Of a stretch of 64,000 nt of DNA, positions 24,420 through 33,448 are shown piece by piece. The stretch is from Prevotella sp. UBA6994 (GTDB lineage Bacteria; Bacteroidota; Bacteroidia; Bacteroidales; Bacteroidaceae), in contig DJXW01000014.1 of the NCBI GenBank assembly GCA_002449845.1, positions 91,634 to 155,633 on the forward strand, read 5' to 3'. The notes under the pieces are model-generated. The model saw only the letters and a list, made by a program, of their open reading frames with translations, was not told the DNA's origin and did no database searches. The translations under genes were made by a program, and so were the position numbers. How positions within the stretch are numbered: position 1 is the stretch's first letter; each line of letters starts with the position of its first letter.

Positions 24420-26036
24420 TTACTTGATGTTTGGTTCTTCCAATCCAAGTCCTTTTTTCTTGTCAACCACTTTCAGTACCAAGCCTAAAATCAGTGCAGC
24501 TACGCCAAGACAGGCTAACATGACAAGTGGGGCAGTGTAATCAAACTTCGTGGGGTCGGTCACTCCCTCGTTGGTGCTGTCGAGCACCTTACCAATGAGC
24601 AGTGGGAAGAGCCACAAACCAATGTTTTGTATCCAAAATATCAGGGCGTATGCTGAACCAATCACCTTGGCATCAACGAGCTTGGGTACGCTTGGCCATA
24701 AGGAAGCGGGTACCAAAGAGAATGAGGAGCCCAATACTAATATCGTGACGTATGCAATGATGATTCCACCAACGGCGTTGCCCTTGAAAAGAGGCAATAC
24801 AAAGGCAAAGGTGAGGTGACAGGCAATAAGTAACAATGAACCAAGTACCAACATGGATGCAGCCTTTCCCTTGTGGTCAACATAACTGCCGAGGATTGGG
24901 GTGATAAGTACTGCCAACAAGGGGAATACGGCGAAGATGGATTCTGCCGACTGACGCATGTAACCCATATAACAGTAAATAACGAGCGATGCAATGGAGA
25001 GGGTGAGCAATCCGTACTTGCTGGCAGCTTTCTTTTGGAAGTTGCTGGCAAAACCTGCAGCCGCTACTACGAGCATGATGATATATTGGACGATGGTAAC
25101 GGAAGAACTTGCCCAAAATGAATCTGCTGACGGTGGGGTTAACGTCAGGTTGCATTGCAACATGTTTACCGCATATTTCTGGAATGGGAATATGGCAGAG
25201 TAATAAAGTACGCAAAGCAACGCAACAATCCAGAAACCACTGTCGGTAAGTATCTTCCCGATGTCGCTAATCTTGAATGGGTCGTCTTTTTCTTCAGCTT
25301 CTCCTGTCTGCGCATCAAGTTTCTTGTCCATGAAGAAATAGACAACAAACATGATAAGGGCAATACACATCAATACCACTCCAAAGGCTACAGAGCGTGA
25401 TACGCTAATCTCACCACCCAACTTGGCAAAGAAGGGGGAAAAAATCATACAAGTGGCAACGCCCAGTCGAGCCAATGCCATCTCTGAACCCATTGCCAAA
25501 GCCATCTCACGACCTTTGAACCATTTTACGATACCACGGCTCACGGTGATGCCTGCCATCTCGCAGCCACAACCGAAAATCATAAAGCCACATGCGGCAA
25601 ACTTAGCTGAGGCGGGCATTCCTTCATAGAAGGGTGCAACACCTAATTCTTGGAAAAGTGGGATGTAATTGAGGTTGTTGGTAAACCATGTTTCAAGTCC
25701 ACTACCCATGAACGACTCACTTACGGCGTACCACTTGATACATGCTCCAATGAGCATCACGGCTCCAGAGAGTACAGCGGTGAAACGTACGCCCATCTTA
25801 TCAAGGATGATACCTGCGAAGATGAGGAAGAATACAAAGACATTGAGGAACACTTCGGAGCCTTGCATGGTACCAAAGGCGGTGGAATCCCAACCACGAG
25901 TTTCCTGCATGAGGTCTTTGATGGGTGAGAGAATGTCCATGAAAATGTAGCTACAGAACATGGCGAGTGCCAAGAGCAATAGGGCTGTCCACCTCATGCC
26001 TGCAGAGTCGCGAAGGGTTTTTACAGTGTTTGTCAT
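24420..26036 (-). CDS. MFS transporter, MFSD1-like
   Basis: 538 residues with about twelve membrane helices. The first cytoplasmic loop has GIILDKMGVRFTAVLSG (MFS motif A region), and GCGCEMAGITVSRGIVKWF and LVPASLWPSVPKLVDAKVIG follow. The last pattern resembles MFSD1-like carriers, which in animals move dipeptides out of lysosomes. The gene follows an exported S9 peptidase by about 95 bases on the same strand, so import of peptidase products is a reasonable inference, not shown. A short 9-bp tandem repeat separates the two genes. Confidence 0.75.
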   Translation of the reverse strand: MTNTVKTLRDSAGMRWTALLLLALAMFCSYIFMDILSPIKDLMQETRGWDSTAFGTMQGSEVFLNVFVFFLIFAGIILDKMGVRFTAVLSGAVMLIGACIKWYAVSESFMGSGLETWFTNNLNYIPLFQELGVAPFYEGMPASAKFAACGFMIFGCGCEMAGITVSRGIVKWFKGREMALAMGSEMALARLGVATCMIFSPFFAKLGGEISVSRSVAFGVVLMCIALIMFVVYFFMDKKLDAQTGEAEEKDDPFKISDIGKILTDSGFWIVALLCVLYYSAIFPFQKYAVNMLQCNLTLTPPSADSFWASSSVTIVQYIIMLVVAAAGFASNFQKKAASKYGLLTLSIASLVIYCYMGYMRQSAESIFAVFPLLAVLITPILGSYVDHKGKAASMLVLGSLLLIACHLTFAFVLPLFKGNAVGGIIIAYVTILVLGSSFSLVPASLWPSVPKLVDAKVIGSAYALIFWIQNIGLWLFPLLIGKVLDSTNEGVTDPTKFDYTAPLVMLACLGVAALILGLVLKVVDKKKGLGLEEPNIK

Positions 26037-26068
26037 TATGATATTATTTTTGTTGTTAATTTTTGTGA

Positions 26069-26122
26069 TTCTCGGAGTTCTCGGAGTTCTCGGAGTTCTC
26101 AGAGTTCTCAGAGTTCTCTGAT
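26069..26122. repeat. Five 9-bp tandem repeats between MFS and peptidase genes
   Basis: TTCTCGGAG three times, TTCTCAGAG twice, then a degenerate TTCTCTGAT. It ends about 8 bases before the peptidase stop codon and has no coding role. Confidence 0.85.
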
Positions 26123-26130
26123 CTTTCCTA

Positions 26131-28329
26131 TTACTTCAGCCAACGGTCAAGCCAATTGAAGAACGTGCGCTGCCAGAGAATTCCGTTTTGTGGTTTCAGC
26201 ACCCAGTGATTCTCATCAGGGAAGAGCAACAGTTCGGCTGGAATACCCTTGAGCTTGGCTGCATTAAATGCACCGAATCCTTGGTTGGCATTGATGCGAT
26301 AGTCCAGTTCTCCGTGAATGCAGAGGATAGGGGTGTCCCATTTGTCCACAAACTTATGTGGGGAATTGTCGTATGTGCGTTTGGCATTTGCCGATAAGTC
26401 CTTGTTCCAATACGCATCTTCGTATTCCCAGTTAGAGAACCATACTTCTTCGGTGTCGGTGTACATAGACTCAAGGTTGAATGCTCCGTCATGGGCAATG
26501 AAACACTTGAATCGCTTGTCGTGATGACCAGCAAGATAATACACGGAGAAACCACCGAATGAGGCTCCTACACATCCCAAACGGTCTTTGTCCACGTAAG
26601 GCAGGTTGTTGGCAGCATCGTCAATGGCTGTGAGATAGTCGTCCATGCACTGTCCAGTCCAGTCTCCTGAGATTTCCTCACACCATTCTGAGCCGAAGCC
26701 TGGCAAGCCGTGGCGATTGGGAGCCACTACGATGTATCCTTGAGAAGCCATGATCATGAAATTCCAACGATAGCTCCAAAATTGAGATACAGGACTCTGC
26801 GGACCTCCTTCACAGAAGAGTAGGGTAGGGTATTTCTTCGTTTCATCGAAGTGCGGTGGCAAGATGACCCAGTACATCATTTCCTTACCATCGGTAGTCT
26901 TTACCCAACGTTGCTGTATCTTGCCTTTTGCCAGTTGGTCAAAGATATGCTTGTTCTCCTGCGTGATTTGTTTCACGTCAGTCTTTTCTGGCTTCTTGAA
27001 ATTGGGAGTAATCACATAGAGATCGGCAGCATTCATGTAATCATGTCGCTCTGCAATGATTTGCTTTTTGTTGTTAAGCATTTGCAGGCTACCAAAGTCA
27101 GCCCAATCGTTGGTGAGTTGTTTCAGTTCTCCTTTCCAATTGATGGCATAAAGATTTTCTGTTCCGTGCCAAACGCCAATGAAATAGATGATGGCGTCTT
27201 TGTTGTCACTCCAACAGAAATCGTCAACGTTTGAATCAAATGACTCTGTCAGATATTTCTTGTCTCCCGTTTGCAGGTCAAAGCAACAAAGACGTTGCCT
27301 GTCGCTCTCGTAACCGTCTCGCTCCATAGAAAGCCAAGCTACATAACGACCATCGGGAGAGAATTTCGGATTCTGGTCGTATCCCACGTTGAGGTCTCCC
27401 TCTAAGTGATTAATACGTTGGTTTTTCATCGTCTTCGATGGGTCTATGCGCCAGTTGGCATCTTTGGCGTGGATGCTGGGTAAGTTCACTCCCTCTTTAC
27501 AGAGGTTCTTATTGCGGTTTGTGGAGCCTTCTTCTGCTTCTAAGTCATAGAGGAAGATGTCGCTGTCGGTAGAGATGGCATATTCCACGCCTTCCTTCAT
27601 CCTACACGTATAGGCGATTTTCTTCGAGTCGTTGCTCCACGCCAATTGCTCGATGCCACCAAATGGAGCCATCGGACACTCGTATGGCTTTCCCTCTAAG
27701 ATGTCTTTTGCCTCGCCAATCGTACCATCGCCATTGACGTTGGCAACGAATGGATGGGCGATGCTCTCCACATAGTGGTCCCAATGACGATAGTTCATGT
27801 CGGTAATCAGTCGTCCCGTAGCCTTTGGCAAGTCTGCGGGATTCTTTTGGATACTGCCATGATAAGGTATCGACTTGATAAGTATGACTTTCGTCTTGTC
27901 GGGTGAGAACAAGTAACCTTCTACCTCACCTTTGGTATTGCTCAGTTGTTTGCGGTCAGTACCGTCAATGTTCATGCTCCATACCTCTCCGCCAGTGATA
28001 AAGGCAATGTGGTCGTTGCTGAGCCAAGCCACATCAGTCTCGTTAGCTGCAGAGGTGGTGAGTTGCTTTTGGTTCTTTCCGTCAGCATCCATCATATATA
28101 ATATATGGTGGCTCTTGTTTTCGGCTACGCTATAATATCCCACTTGATAGGCAATGTGTTTGCCATCGGGAGAAGCTGCATATCCCGAAATCCTTCCCAT
28201 AGCCCACAAAGCTTCGGGAGTCATGAGGTCACTACTCAGTTGGATGTTGTTCTTTTGAATCATCTTTTGTGCAAATGTGCTACCCAATGTCAGTGAGATT
28301 GCGGTAAGCAGAATAATAATCCTTTTCAT
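26131..28329 (-). CDS. Exported S9-family serine peptidase (dipeptidyl/acylaminoacyl peptidase-like)
   Basis: 732 residues from ATG 28327-28329: MKRIIILLTAISLTLGSTFA is a signal peptide. A beta-propeller (about 40-470, with WLSNDHIAFITGG- and FSPDGRYVAWLS-type blades) precedes the alpha/beta-hydrolase domain. Catalytic residues: Ser in GCVGASFGGFSVYY, Asp in IHGELDYRI, His in PDENHWVL. S9 enzymes of this layout release di- or tripeptides from oligopeptides in the periplasm. It follows yidC by 28 bases and precedes the MFS carrier. An in-frame ATG at 28353 is possible but would bury the signal. Confidence 0.9.
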   Translation of the reverse strand: MKRIIILLTAISLTLGSTFAQKMIQKNNIQLSSDLMTPEALWAMGRISGYAASPDGKHIAYQVGYYSVAENKSHHILYMMDADGKNQKQLTTSAANETDVAWLSNDHIAFITGGEVWSMNIDGTDRKQLSNTKGEVEGYLFSPDKTKVILIKSIPYHGSIQKNPADLPKATGRLITDMNYRHWDHYVESIAHPFVANVNGDGTIGEAKDILEGKPYECPMAPFGGIEQLAWSNDSKKIAYTCRMKEGVEYAISTDSDIFLYDLEAEEGSTNRNKNLCKEGVNLPSIHAKDANWRIDPSKTMKNQRINHLEGDLNVGYDQNPKFSPDGRYVAWLSMERDGYESDRQRLCCFDLQTGDKKYLTESFDSNVDDFCWSDNKDAIIYFIGVWHGTENLYAINWKGELKQLTNDWADFGSLQMLNNKKQIIAERHDYMNAADLYVITPNFKKPEKTDVKQITQENKHIFDQLAKGKIQQRWVKTTDGKEMMYWVILPPHFDETKKYPTLLFCEGGPQSPVSQFWSYRWNFMIMASQGYIVVAPNRHGLPGFGSEWCEEISGDWTGQCMDDYLTAIDDAANNLPYVDKDRLGCVGASFGGFSVYYLAGHHDKRFKCFIAHDGAFNLESMYTDTEEVWFSNWEYEDAYWNKDLSANAKRTYDNSPHKFVDKWDTPILCIHGELDYRINANQGFGAFNAAKLKGIPAELLLFPDENHWVLKPQNGILWQRTFFNWLDRWLK

Positions 28330-28357
28330 ACTCAACGTCTTTGTTGGTTGCAAATAA

Positions 28358-30265
28358 TTATTTTCCTAAGTTTCTTTTCTTGCGCTCCAACTCTTCACGT
28401 TGCTTCTGCAATTGCATTTGCTGTTCTTGCATCGCTTGCAGACGAGCTGCCAAACCACCCACTTTCTTGTTCGGGTTGTTCTTGTTTTCTTGGTAACGAG
28501 CCTCTAAGATAGCCAAGAGTTTAGCGTCGTTGGTTGTCTTGCGAAGTGTCCACATGATGGCTGCACTGAAGAATAAGCTGATAAAATAGTAGAAGTTAAG
28601 ACCGGATGAATAGTCATTGAACATGAAGAAGAACATCAATGGCATCAGATACATCATCCATTGCATCATCTTCATTTGTTCTGCTTGCTGACCCACCATT
28701 TGGTCTTTCTGTTGGCGCATGGTCATCCAAGAATAAAGAACGTTAGCCACGCAGAAAAGGATACAGGTGAGAGAGAGGTGGTCACCAATCATCCAGATGT
28801 TCGTTCCCCATTCAATGATCGGGTCGTATGTACTCAAGTCATCTATCCATAGGAAACTCTCACGACGTAATTGAATGGCATTTGGCACAAAGTTGAACAT
28901 GGCAATCCAGATAGGCATCTGTATCAGCATGGGCAAGCAGCCAGAGAGAGGGCTTACGCCATATTTAGCATATTCAGCCATCATTGCCTGTTGCTTCTGC
29001 ATTTGGTCTTCAGGCTTGTTGTATTGTGCAGTGGCAGCGTCGAGTTTTGGTTTCAACACACGCATCTTGGCAGAACTCATGTAACTTTTCTTCACCAATG
29101 GGAAGGTAATGAGTTTCAGCAAGAGCGTAATCAGTATCAAGACGATACCCATGTTGATATTCAAGCCCGTGAGCCAGTCGAAAACATACAAGGTAAACCA
29201 TCTGTTGATGATGCGGAACAATGGCCATCCTAAATATACCAAGCGTTCCAACTCCAAGTCTTTGTCAAACTCACTTTGTTTCTCTACGCGCTTCAGCAAA
29301 CGGAAGTCGTTGGGACCATAGTAGAAGTCAAATTCACTGGGAGTTACACCCTTTGGGTCGAAGAATGTCTTCAGTTTTGCCTCATATTGCTTGAGGAATC
29401 CAGAACCCTTCTCTTGTGGCAATGAAGTCATCAGAGCATTGCTTTGGAAGTCGTTCTTGGCAATGATGACAGCAGAGAAGAATTGGTTCTTGAATGCCAC
29501 CCAGTCTATTTTTTCCTGCACAGGCTCATCGGTAAATTCCTTCATCTCGTTCAGATAGTCGGTACCACCTTCTGTCTCGTGCCAGGTAAGCGTAGCATAG
29601 CGATTCTCGAACATGAATCCTTTCTCTTGTTGGCGACACTTATCCTGCCAGTTGATGTCCATCGTGTTGGTGTTTGGCGCAAACATTCCTTCCATTCCCG
29701 ATACCAGCATCTTCATGTGCAGCATATAGTCTGGTCCCAGACGGTAGCTCAGTGTGATATCCTTGCCTTCGCCAGCGACAGCCTTGAAGGTTACGGTACT
29801 GTCAGACACCTCAGAAGGTTGGAAGAACAAGTCTTGCGTAGAGATGTTCGACTCTTTTGCGACCAATGTATAGTTCAACTTCTGGGTCTTTTCATCAAAC
29901 AAGGTTAAATTGGGATGGTCTTCTCTGTCCTCGAAATTCTTGATAATGGCCTTCTCCACGGTAGCCCCTTTGGTGTTGAACGTGAGTTCAATTTTCTCAT
30001 TCTTCAACACAATCTTGCTCTCTGTGCCATTCAGGGCTTGATGGAAAAGAGCTGCTGTATCGTTTTTTGCTTTCAGTTTTGCTTCAGCTTCCTTGGCGGC
30101 AGCATCGGCTTGGCGTTGCTTCTCAGCATTCATCCTTGCCACTTGTGCGATAGAGTCTTGTACGAAAGCGGCACGTTGCTCTTCCTCTGAAGGACGTGTG
30201 TACCAACTGAATCCGATCAGTACAATGGCGATTAATACAAATCCAATTAAATTGTTTTTATCCAT
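28358..30265 (-). CDS. yidC: Membrane protein insertase YidC
   Basis: 635 residues. N-terminal helix NLIGFVLIAIVLIGFSWYT, a charged coiled segment, the large periplasmic beta-sandwich (about 75-340), then five helices including ITLLLKLITFPLVKKSYMSS and SGCLPMLIQMPIWIAMF. It inserts and folds inner-membrane proteins with or without SecYEG. The C-terminal tail is Gln/Lys/Arg-rich (MQEQQMQLQKQREELERKKR), likely ribosome-contacting. It follows pyrG by 45 bases. Confidence 0.97.
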   Translation of the reverse strand: MDKNNLIGFVLIAIVLIGFSWYTRPSEEEQRAAFVQDSIAQVARMNAEKQRQADAAAKEAEAKLKAKNDTAALFHQALNGTESKIVLKNEKIELTFNTKGATVEKAIIKNFEDREDHPNLTLFDEKTQKLNYTLVAKESNISTQDLFFQPSEVSDSTVTFKAVAGEGKDITLSYRLGPDYMLHMKMLVSGMEGMFAPNTNTMDINWQDKCRQQEKGFMFENRYATLTWHETEGGTDYLNEMKEFTDEPVQEKIDWVAFKNQFFSAVIIAKNDFQSNALMTSLPQEKGSGFLKQYEAKLKTFFDPKGVTPSEFDFYYGPNDFRLLKRVEKQSEFDKDLELERLVYLGWPLFRIINRWFTLYVFDWLTGLNINMGIVLILITLLLKLITFPLVKKSYMSSAKMRVLKPKLDAATAQYNKPEDQMQKQQAMMAEYAKYGVSPLSGCLPMLIQMPIWIAMFNFVPNAIQLRRESFLWIDDLSTYDPIIEWGTNIWMIGDHLSLTCILFCVANVLYSWMTMRQQKDQMVGQQAEQMKMMQWMMYLMPLMFFFMFNDYSSGLNFYYFISLFFSAAIMWTLRKTTNDAKLLAILEARYQENKNNPNKKVGGLAARLQAMQEQQMQLQKQREELERKKRNLGK

Positions 30266-30310
30266 TTTTCTTTACTTAAAACCTAATTATTTGGAGCATA
30301 AAAAGCTCAG

Positions 30311-31918
30311 TTATCCTTTAATGTTGTCGATGGCAGTCTTGATGAAATCTACGAACAATGGGTGAGGATGTAAGACCGTTGACTGGTATTCGGGGTGGAA
30401 CTGTGTGCCGATATACCATTTCAGACCAGGTATCTCCACGATTTCCACCAAGTCGCTCTCAGGGTTGCGTCCCACGCATTGCATTCCTTCACGTTCATAC
30501 TCTTGTTGGTAAGAACTGTTAAACTCATAACGATGGCGATGGCGCTCATGGACGATTGTCTTTTGGTAAATGTTGGCAGCACGAGAATTTTGTTTCAGTA
30601 CGCATTCGTAAGCGCCCAATCGCATGGTGCCTCCCATGTTGGTGATGTTCTTTTGCTCCTCCATGATGTCAATCACGTTGTGTTCGGTCTTTTCGTCCAT
30701 CTCCCGTGAGTTGGCATCTTTATAGCCCAGTACGTTGCGTGCAAACTCAATGACCATCATCTGCATTCCCAAGCAAATGCCAAAGGTGGGAATGTCGTGG
30801 GTGCGAGTGTAGTGAGCGGCAATAATCTTGCCCTCAATGCCTCGTTGACCAAATCCAGGACAAATCACGATACCGTCTTGACCTGCCAGTTTCTCTTCCA
30901 CATTGCTTTCGTTGATGTTTTCAGAGTTGATGAATGTCAGCACCGTTTTATAATCGTTGTACGTACCAGCTTGCGACAGACTCTCGCGGATGCTCTTGTA
31001 AGCATCTTGTAAGTCGTATTTGCCCACCAAGCCGATATGCACTTCCTTCGTAGCCTTATTGCGACGGTCCAAGAAACTTCTCCATGGTCCCAGAGCTGGT
31101 TTCTCGCCGATTGGCTCACCCAGTTTCTTCAAGATAGCCACGTCAAGACCTTGGTTTTGCATGTTGACAGGAACCTCGTAGATGCTTGGCAGGTCTTCGC
31201 TCTGGATGACGCAGTCTGCATCCACGTTACAGAAGCTTGCCACTTTCTTCAAGATGGCTTCGTTCAGATGCTTCTCTGTGCGAAGCACCAGCACGTCGGG
31301 CTGTATTCCCACGCTCTGTAATTCCTTCACGCTGTGTTGGGTAGGTTTCGTCTTCAGTTCACCGGCAGCCTTGAGGTAAGGCACGTATGTGAGATGTACG
31401 TTGATGGCGTTCTTGCCCATTTCCCATCTCAGTTGTCGAATGGCTTCCATGAATGGCGCACTCTCGATGTCGCCAATCGTACCGCCAATCTCGGTGATGA
31501 CAAAGTCGTAATGGTATTTCTTGCCCAACAGTTTTACGTTGCGCTTGATTTCATCTGTGATATGTGGCACCACTTGGATGGTTTTTCCCAAATAATCGCC
31601 ACGGCGTTCCTTGTCTATCACGGCTTTGTAGATTCTACCCGTGGTGAGAGAGTTTGCCTTGGTTGTCTGAATGCCAGTGAATCGTTCGTAGTGTCCCAAG
31701 TCAAGGTCGGTCTCCATACCGTCAACGGTGACGTAGCACTCGCCATGTTCGTATGGGTTGAGTGTACCTGGGTCTATGTTGATGTAAGGGTCAAACTTCT
31801 GGATGGTGATGTTGTAACCTCTTGCCTGCAAGAGCTTACCGATAGATGACGATATGATTCCTTTTCCCAAAGATGAAACCACACCGCCAGTAACGAAGAT
31901 GTACTTTGTTTCTGCCAC
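30311..31918 (-). CDS. pyrG: CTP synthase
   Basis: 535 residues, starting with GTG at 31916-31918. It makes CTP from UTP, ATP and glutamine. Synthetase domain: KYIFVTGGVVSSLGKGIIS, KFDPYINIDPGTLNP, ITEIGGTIGDIES. Glutaminase domain: GFGQRGIEGK, nucleophile Cys in FGICLGMQMMVIEFARN, and His-Glu in GTQFHPEYQS. It heads the operon pyrG-yidC-S9 peptidase-MFS and has a -7 box at 31958-31965. Confidence 0.97.
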   Translation of the reverse strand: MAETKYIFVTGGVVSSLGKGIISSSIGKLLQARGYNITIQKFDPYINIDPGTLNPYEHGECYVTVDGMETDLDLGHYERFTGIQTTKANSLTTGRIYKAVIDKERRGDYLGKTIQVVPHITDEIKRNVKLLGKKYHYDFVITEIGGTIGDIESAPFMEAIRQLRWEMGKNAINVHLTYVPYLKAAGELKTKPTQHSVKELQSVGIQPDVLVLRTEKHLNEAILKKVASFCNVDADCVIQSEDLPSIYEVPVNMQNQGLDVAILKKLGEPIGEKPALGPWRSFLDRRNKATKEVHIGLVGKYDLQDAYKSIRESLSQAGTYNDYKTVLTFINSENINESNVEEKLAGQDGIVICPGFGQRGIEGKIIAAHYTRTHDIPTFGICLGMQMMVIEFARNVLGYKDANSREMDEKTEHNVIDIMEEQKNITNMGGTMRLGAYECVLKQNSRAANIYQKTIVHERHRHRYEFNSSYQQEYEREGMQCVGRNPESDLVEIVEIPGLKWYIGTQFHPEYQSTVLHPHPLFVDFIKTAIDNIKG

Positions 31919-31957
31919 TTTTTCCTATTGATTATATGGTATAAATAAAATAATGTG

Positions 31958-31965
31958 CAAAGATA
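31958..31965 (-). promoter_or_regulatory. -7 box (TATCTTTG) of pyrG
   Basis: TATCTTTGCAC on the minus strand, about 40 bases before the GTG start. Confidence 0.7.
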
Positions 31966-32099
31966 CAACATATTTTCTGACTTTTCTCCACTTTCTTCCA
32001 AAAAGATGTGAAAATCACGAATTATATTGTCTAATGCCGTTTGTTTGTAGATAAAAGTAACATTTTTATCAACATCTGATTTTTTTCAAATAATTATAT

Positions 32100-32107
32100 T
32101 ATCTTTG
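32100..32107 (+). promoter_or_regulatory. -7 box (TATCTTTG) of the DUF3078 gene
   Basis: TATCTTTGCAAAC on the plus strand, 28 bases before ATG 32135. Together with the pyrG box it makes a divergent promoter region. Confidence 0.7.
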
Positions 32108-32134
32108 CAAACAGAATAAATCAAAGATAAGCTT

Positions 32135-33439
32135 ATGAGACATTTAAGACCAATTATCCTGACCTTTGCCTTGATGGTGTCTATGGGAATGTGGGCTGCC
32201 AACTATGGGGCGAATGCTGACACGTCTATCGTGAAAAAGTACCAAGACTCCTTGGCTTTGTACAAGGCACGTTTTGACAGTATCAAGAACGTACATACCC
32301 AAAACGGGTTTGCTTCTGTTAATCCCAAGTTTTACCAGTTGTTCTCTCCCTTGCACTTCTACAATGGGGTAACACATGACTTGTTCGGAATGGAAACGAA
32401 GAAGAACGAATCTCATGACGTAAACATGGCATTGGCAAAGGTTTATTTAGACAGACCTGATCTCGTGAAAGGAACGCTGACACAATTGGAACAGGCAAGT
32501 CTGCCAGTATCTGCGGTGAATGCAACTCCTGCTGTTGCGGCTACCATTGAGGAGCTGAGCAACGAGGCTCCCATAGAGGCAGACCCCGAACCTGTGGAAG
32601 TGGTGGTGGAGAAACCTAAGTTCTGGACTTTCAAGGGCGATGGTTTCTTGCAGTTCTTGCAGAACTTCGTGTCGGGCAACTGGTATAAAGGTGGTGAAAG
32701 CAACTATTCTTTGTTGTCAAGCCTTACCCTTGAAGCCAACTATGACAACAAGAGCAAATGGAAATGGGACAATAAGTTGGAAATGAAACTCGGATTCCTG
32801 ACCTCTCGCTCTGATACGGTTAACAAGTTTAAGTCTAACGAAGACCTCATCCGTCTCACCAGTAAGGTAGGACTACAAGCTACCAAGCATTGGTACTATA
32901 CCTTGCAGATGATTGCACAAACGCAGTTTACGCGTGGCTTGAAGGTAAACGATTCCCGCACCTATTCCGACTTCATGTCTCCATTGGATGTTAAGTTGGG
33001 TCTTGGTATGGATTACAAGGTGGAGTGGCTTAACAAGAAACTCACGGGAACAGTCAACCTTTCACCGCTTGCTATTAACTATCGCTATGTGGACCGTACC
33101 ATTTTCGACAATGGAAACGGCAAGTTCTCATGGTTCCCCTCACGTCATGGAGTTGACGAAGGCAGACATCACTATACCGATTTCGGTTCTCAGTTTACGA
33201 TAGACGTTACTTGGGTGTTGGCTGAAAACGTGAAATGGAAGAGCCGTATGTATGGTTTCACCAGTTACAAACGTGTGGAATATGAATGGGAAAACACGTT
33301 TACGTTCCAGTTCAATAAGTACATTTCCGCCAATGTATTTGTCTATCCGAGATTCGACGACAACCGTGCTCGTGACGATGAATACGGGTATTGGATGTTC
33401 AAGGAGTATTGCTCCATCGGATTCAATTACAACTTCTAA
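32135..33439 (+). CDS. DUF3078 outer-membrane beta-barrel-like protein
   Basis: 434 residues: signal peptide PIILTFALMVSMGMWAA, a helical segment to about 165, then an amphipathic beta-strand region: GNWYKGGESNYSLLSSL, KWKWDNKLEMKLGFLTSRSD, FKSNEDLIRLTSKVG, ending in an aromatic strand YCSIGFNYNF, a typical barrel C-terminus. The DUF3078 family is confined to Bacteroidota and has no known function; an outer-membrane location is inferred. ComEC starts 9 bases downstream. Confidence 0.85.
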   Translation: MRHLRPIILTFALMVSMGMWAANYGANADTSIVKKYQDSLALYKARFDSIKNVHTQNGFASVNPKFYQLFSPLHFYNGVTHDLFGMETKKNESHDVNMALAKVYLDRPDLVKGTLTQLEQASLPVSAVNATPAVAATIEELSNEAPIEADPEPVEVVVEKPKFWTFKGDGFLQFLQNFVSGNWYKGGESNYSLLSSLTLEANYDNKSKWKWDNKLEMKLGFLTSRSDTVNKFKSNEDLIRLTSKVGLQATKHWYYTLQMIAQTQFTRGLKVNDSRTYSDFMSPLDVKLGLGMDYKVEWLNKKLTGTVNLSPLAINYRYVDRTIFDNGNGKFSWFPSRHGVDEGRHHYTDFGSQFTIDVTWVLAENVKWKSRMYGFTSYKRVEYEWENTFTFQFNKYISANVFVYPRFDDNRARDDEYGYWMFKEYCSIGFNYNF

Positions 33440-33448
33440 TCGTCTCAC

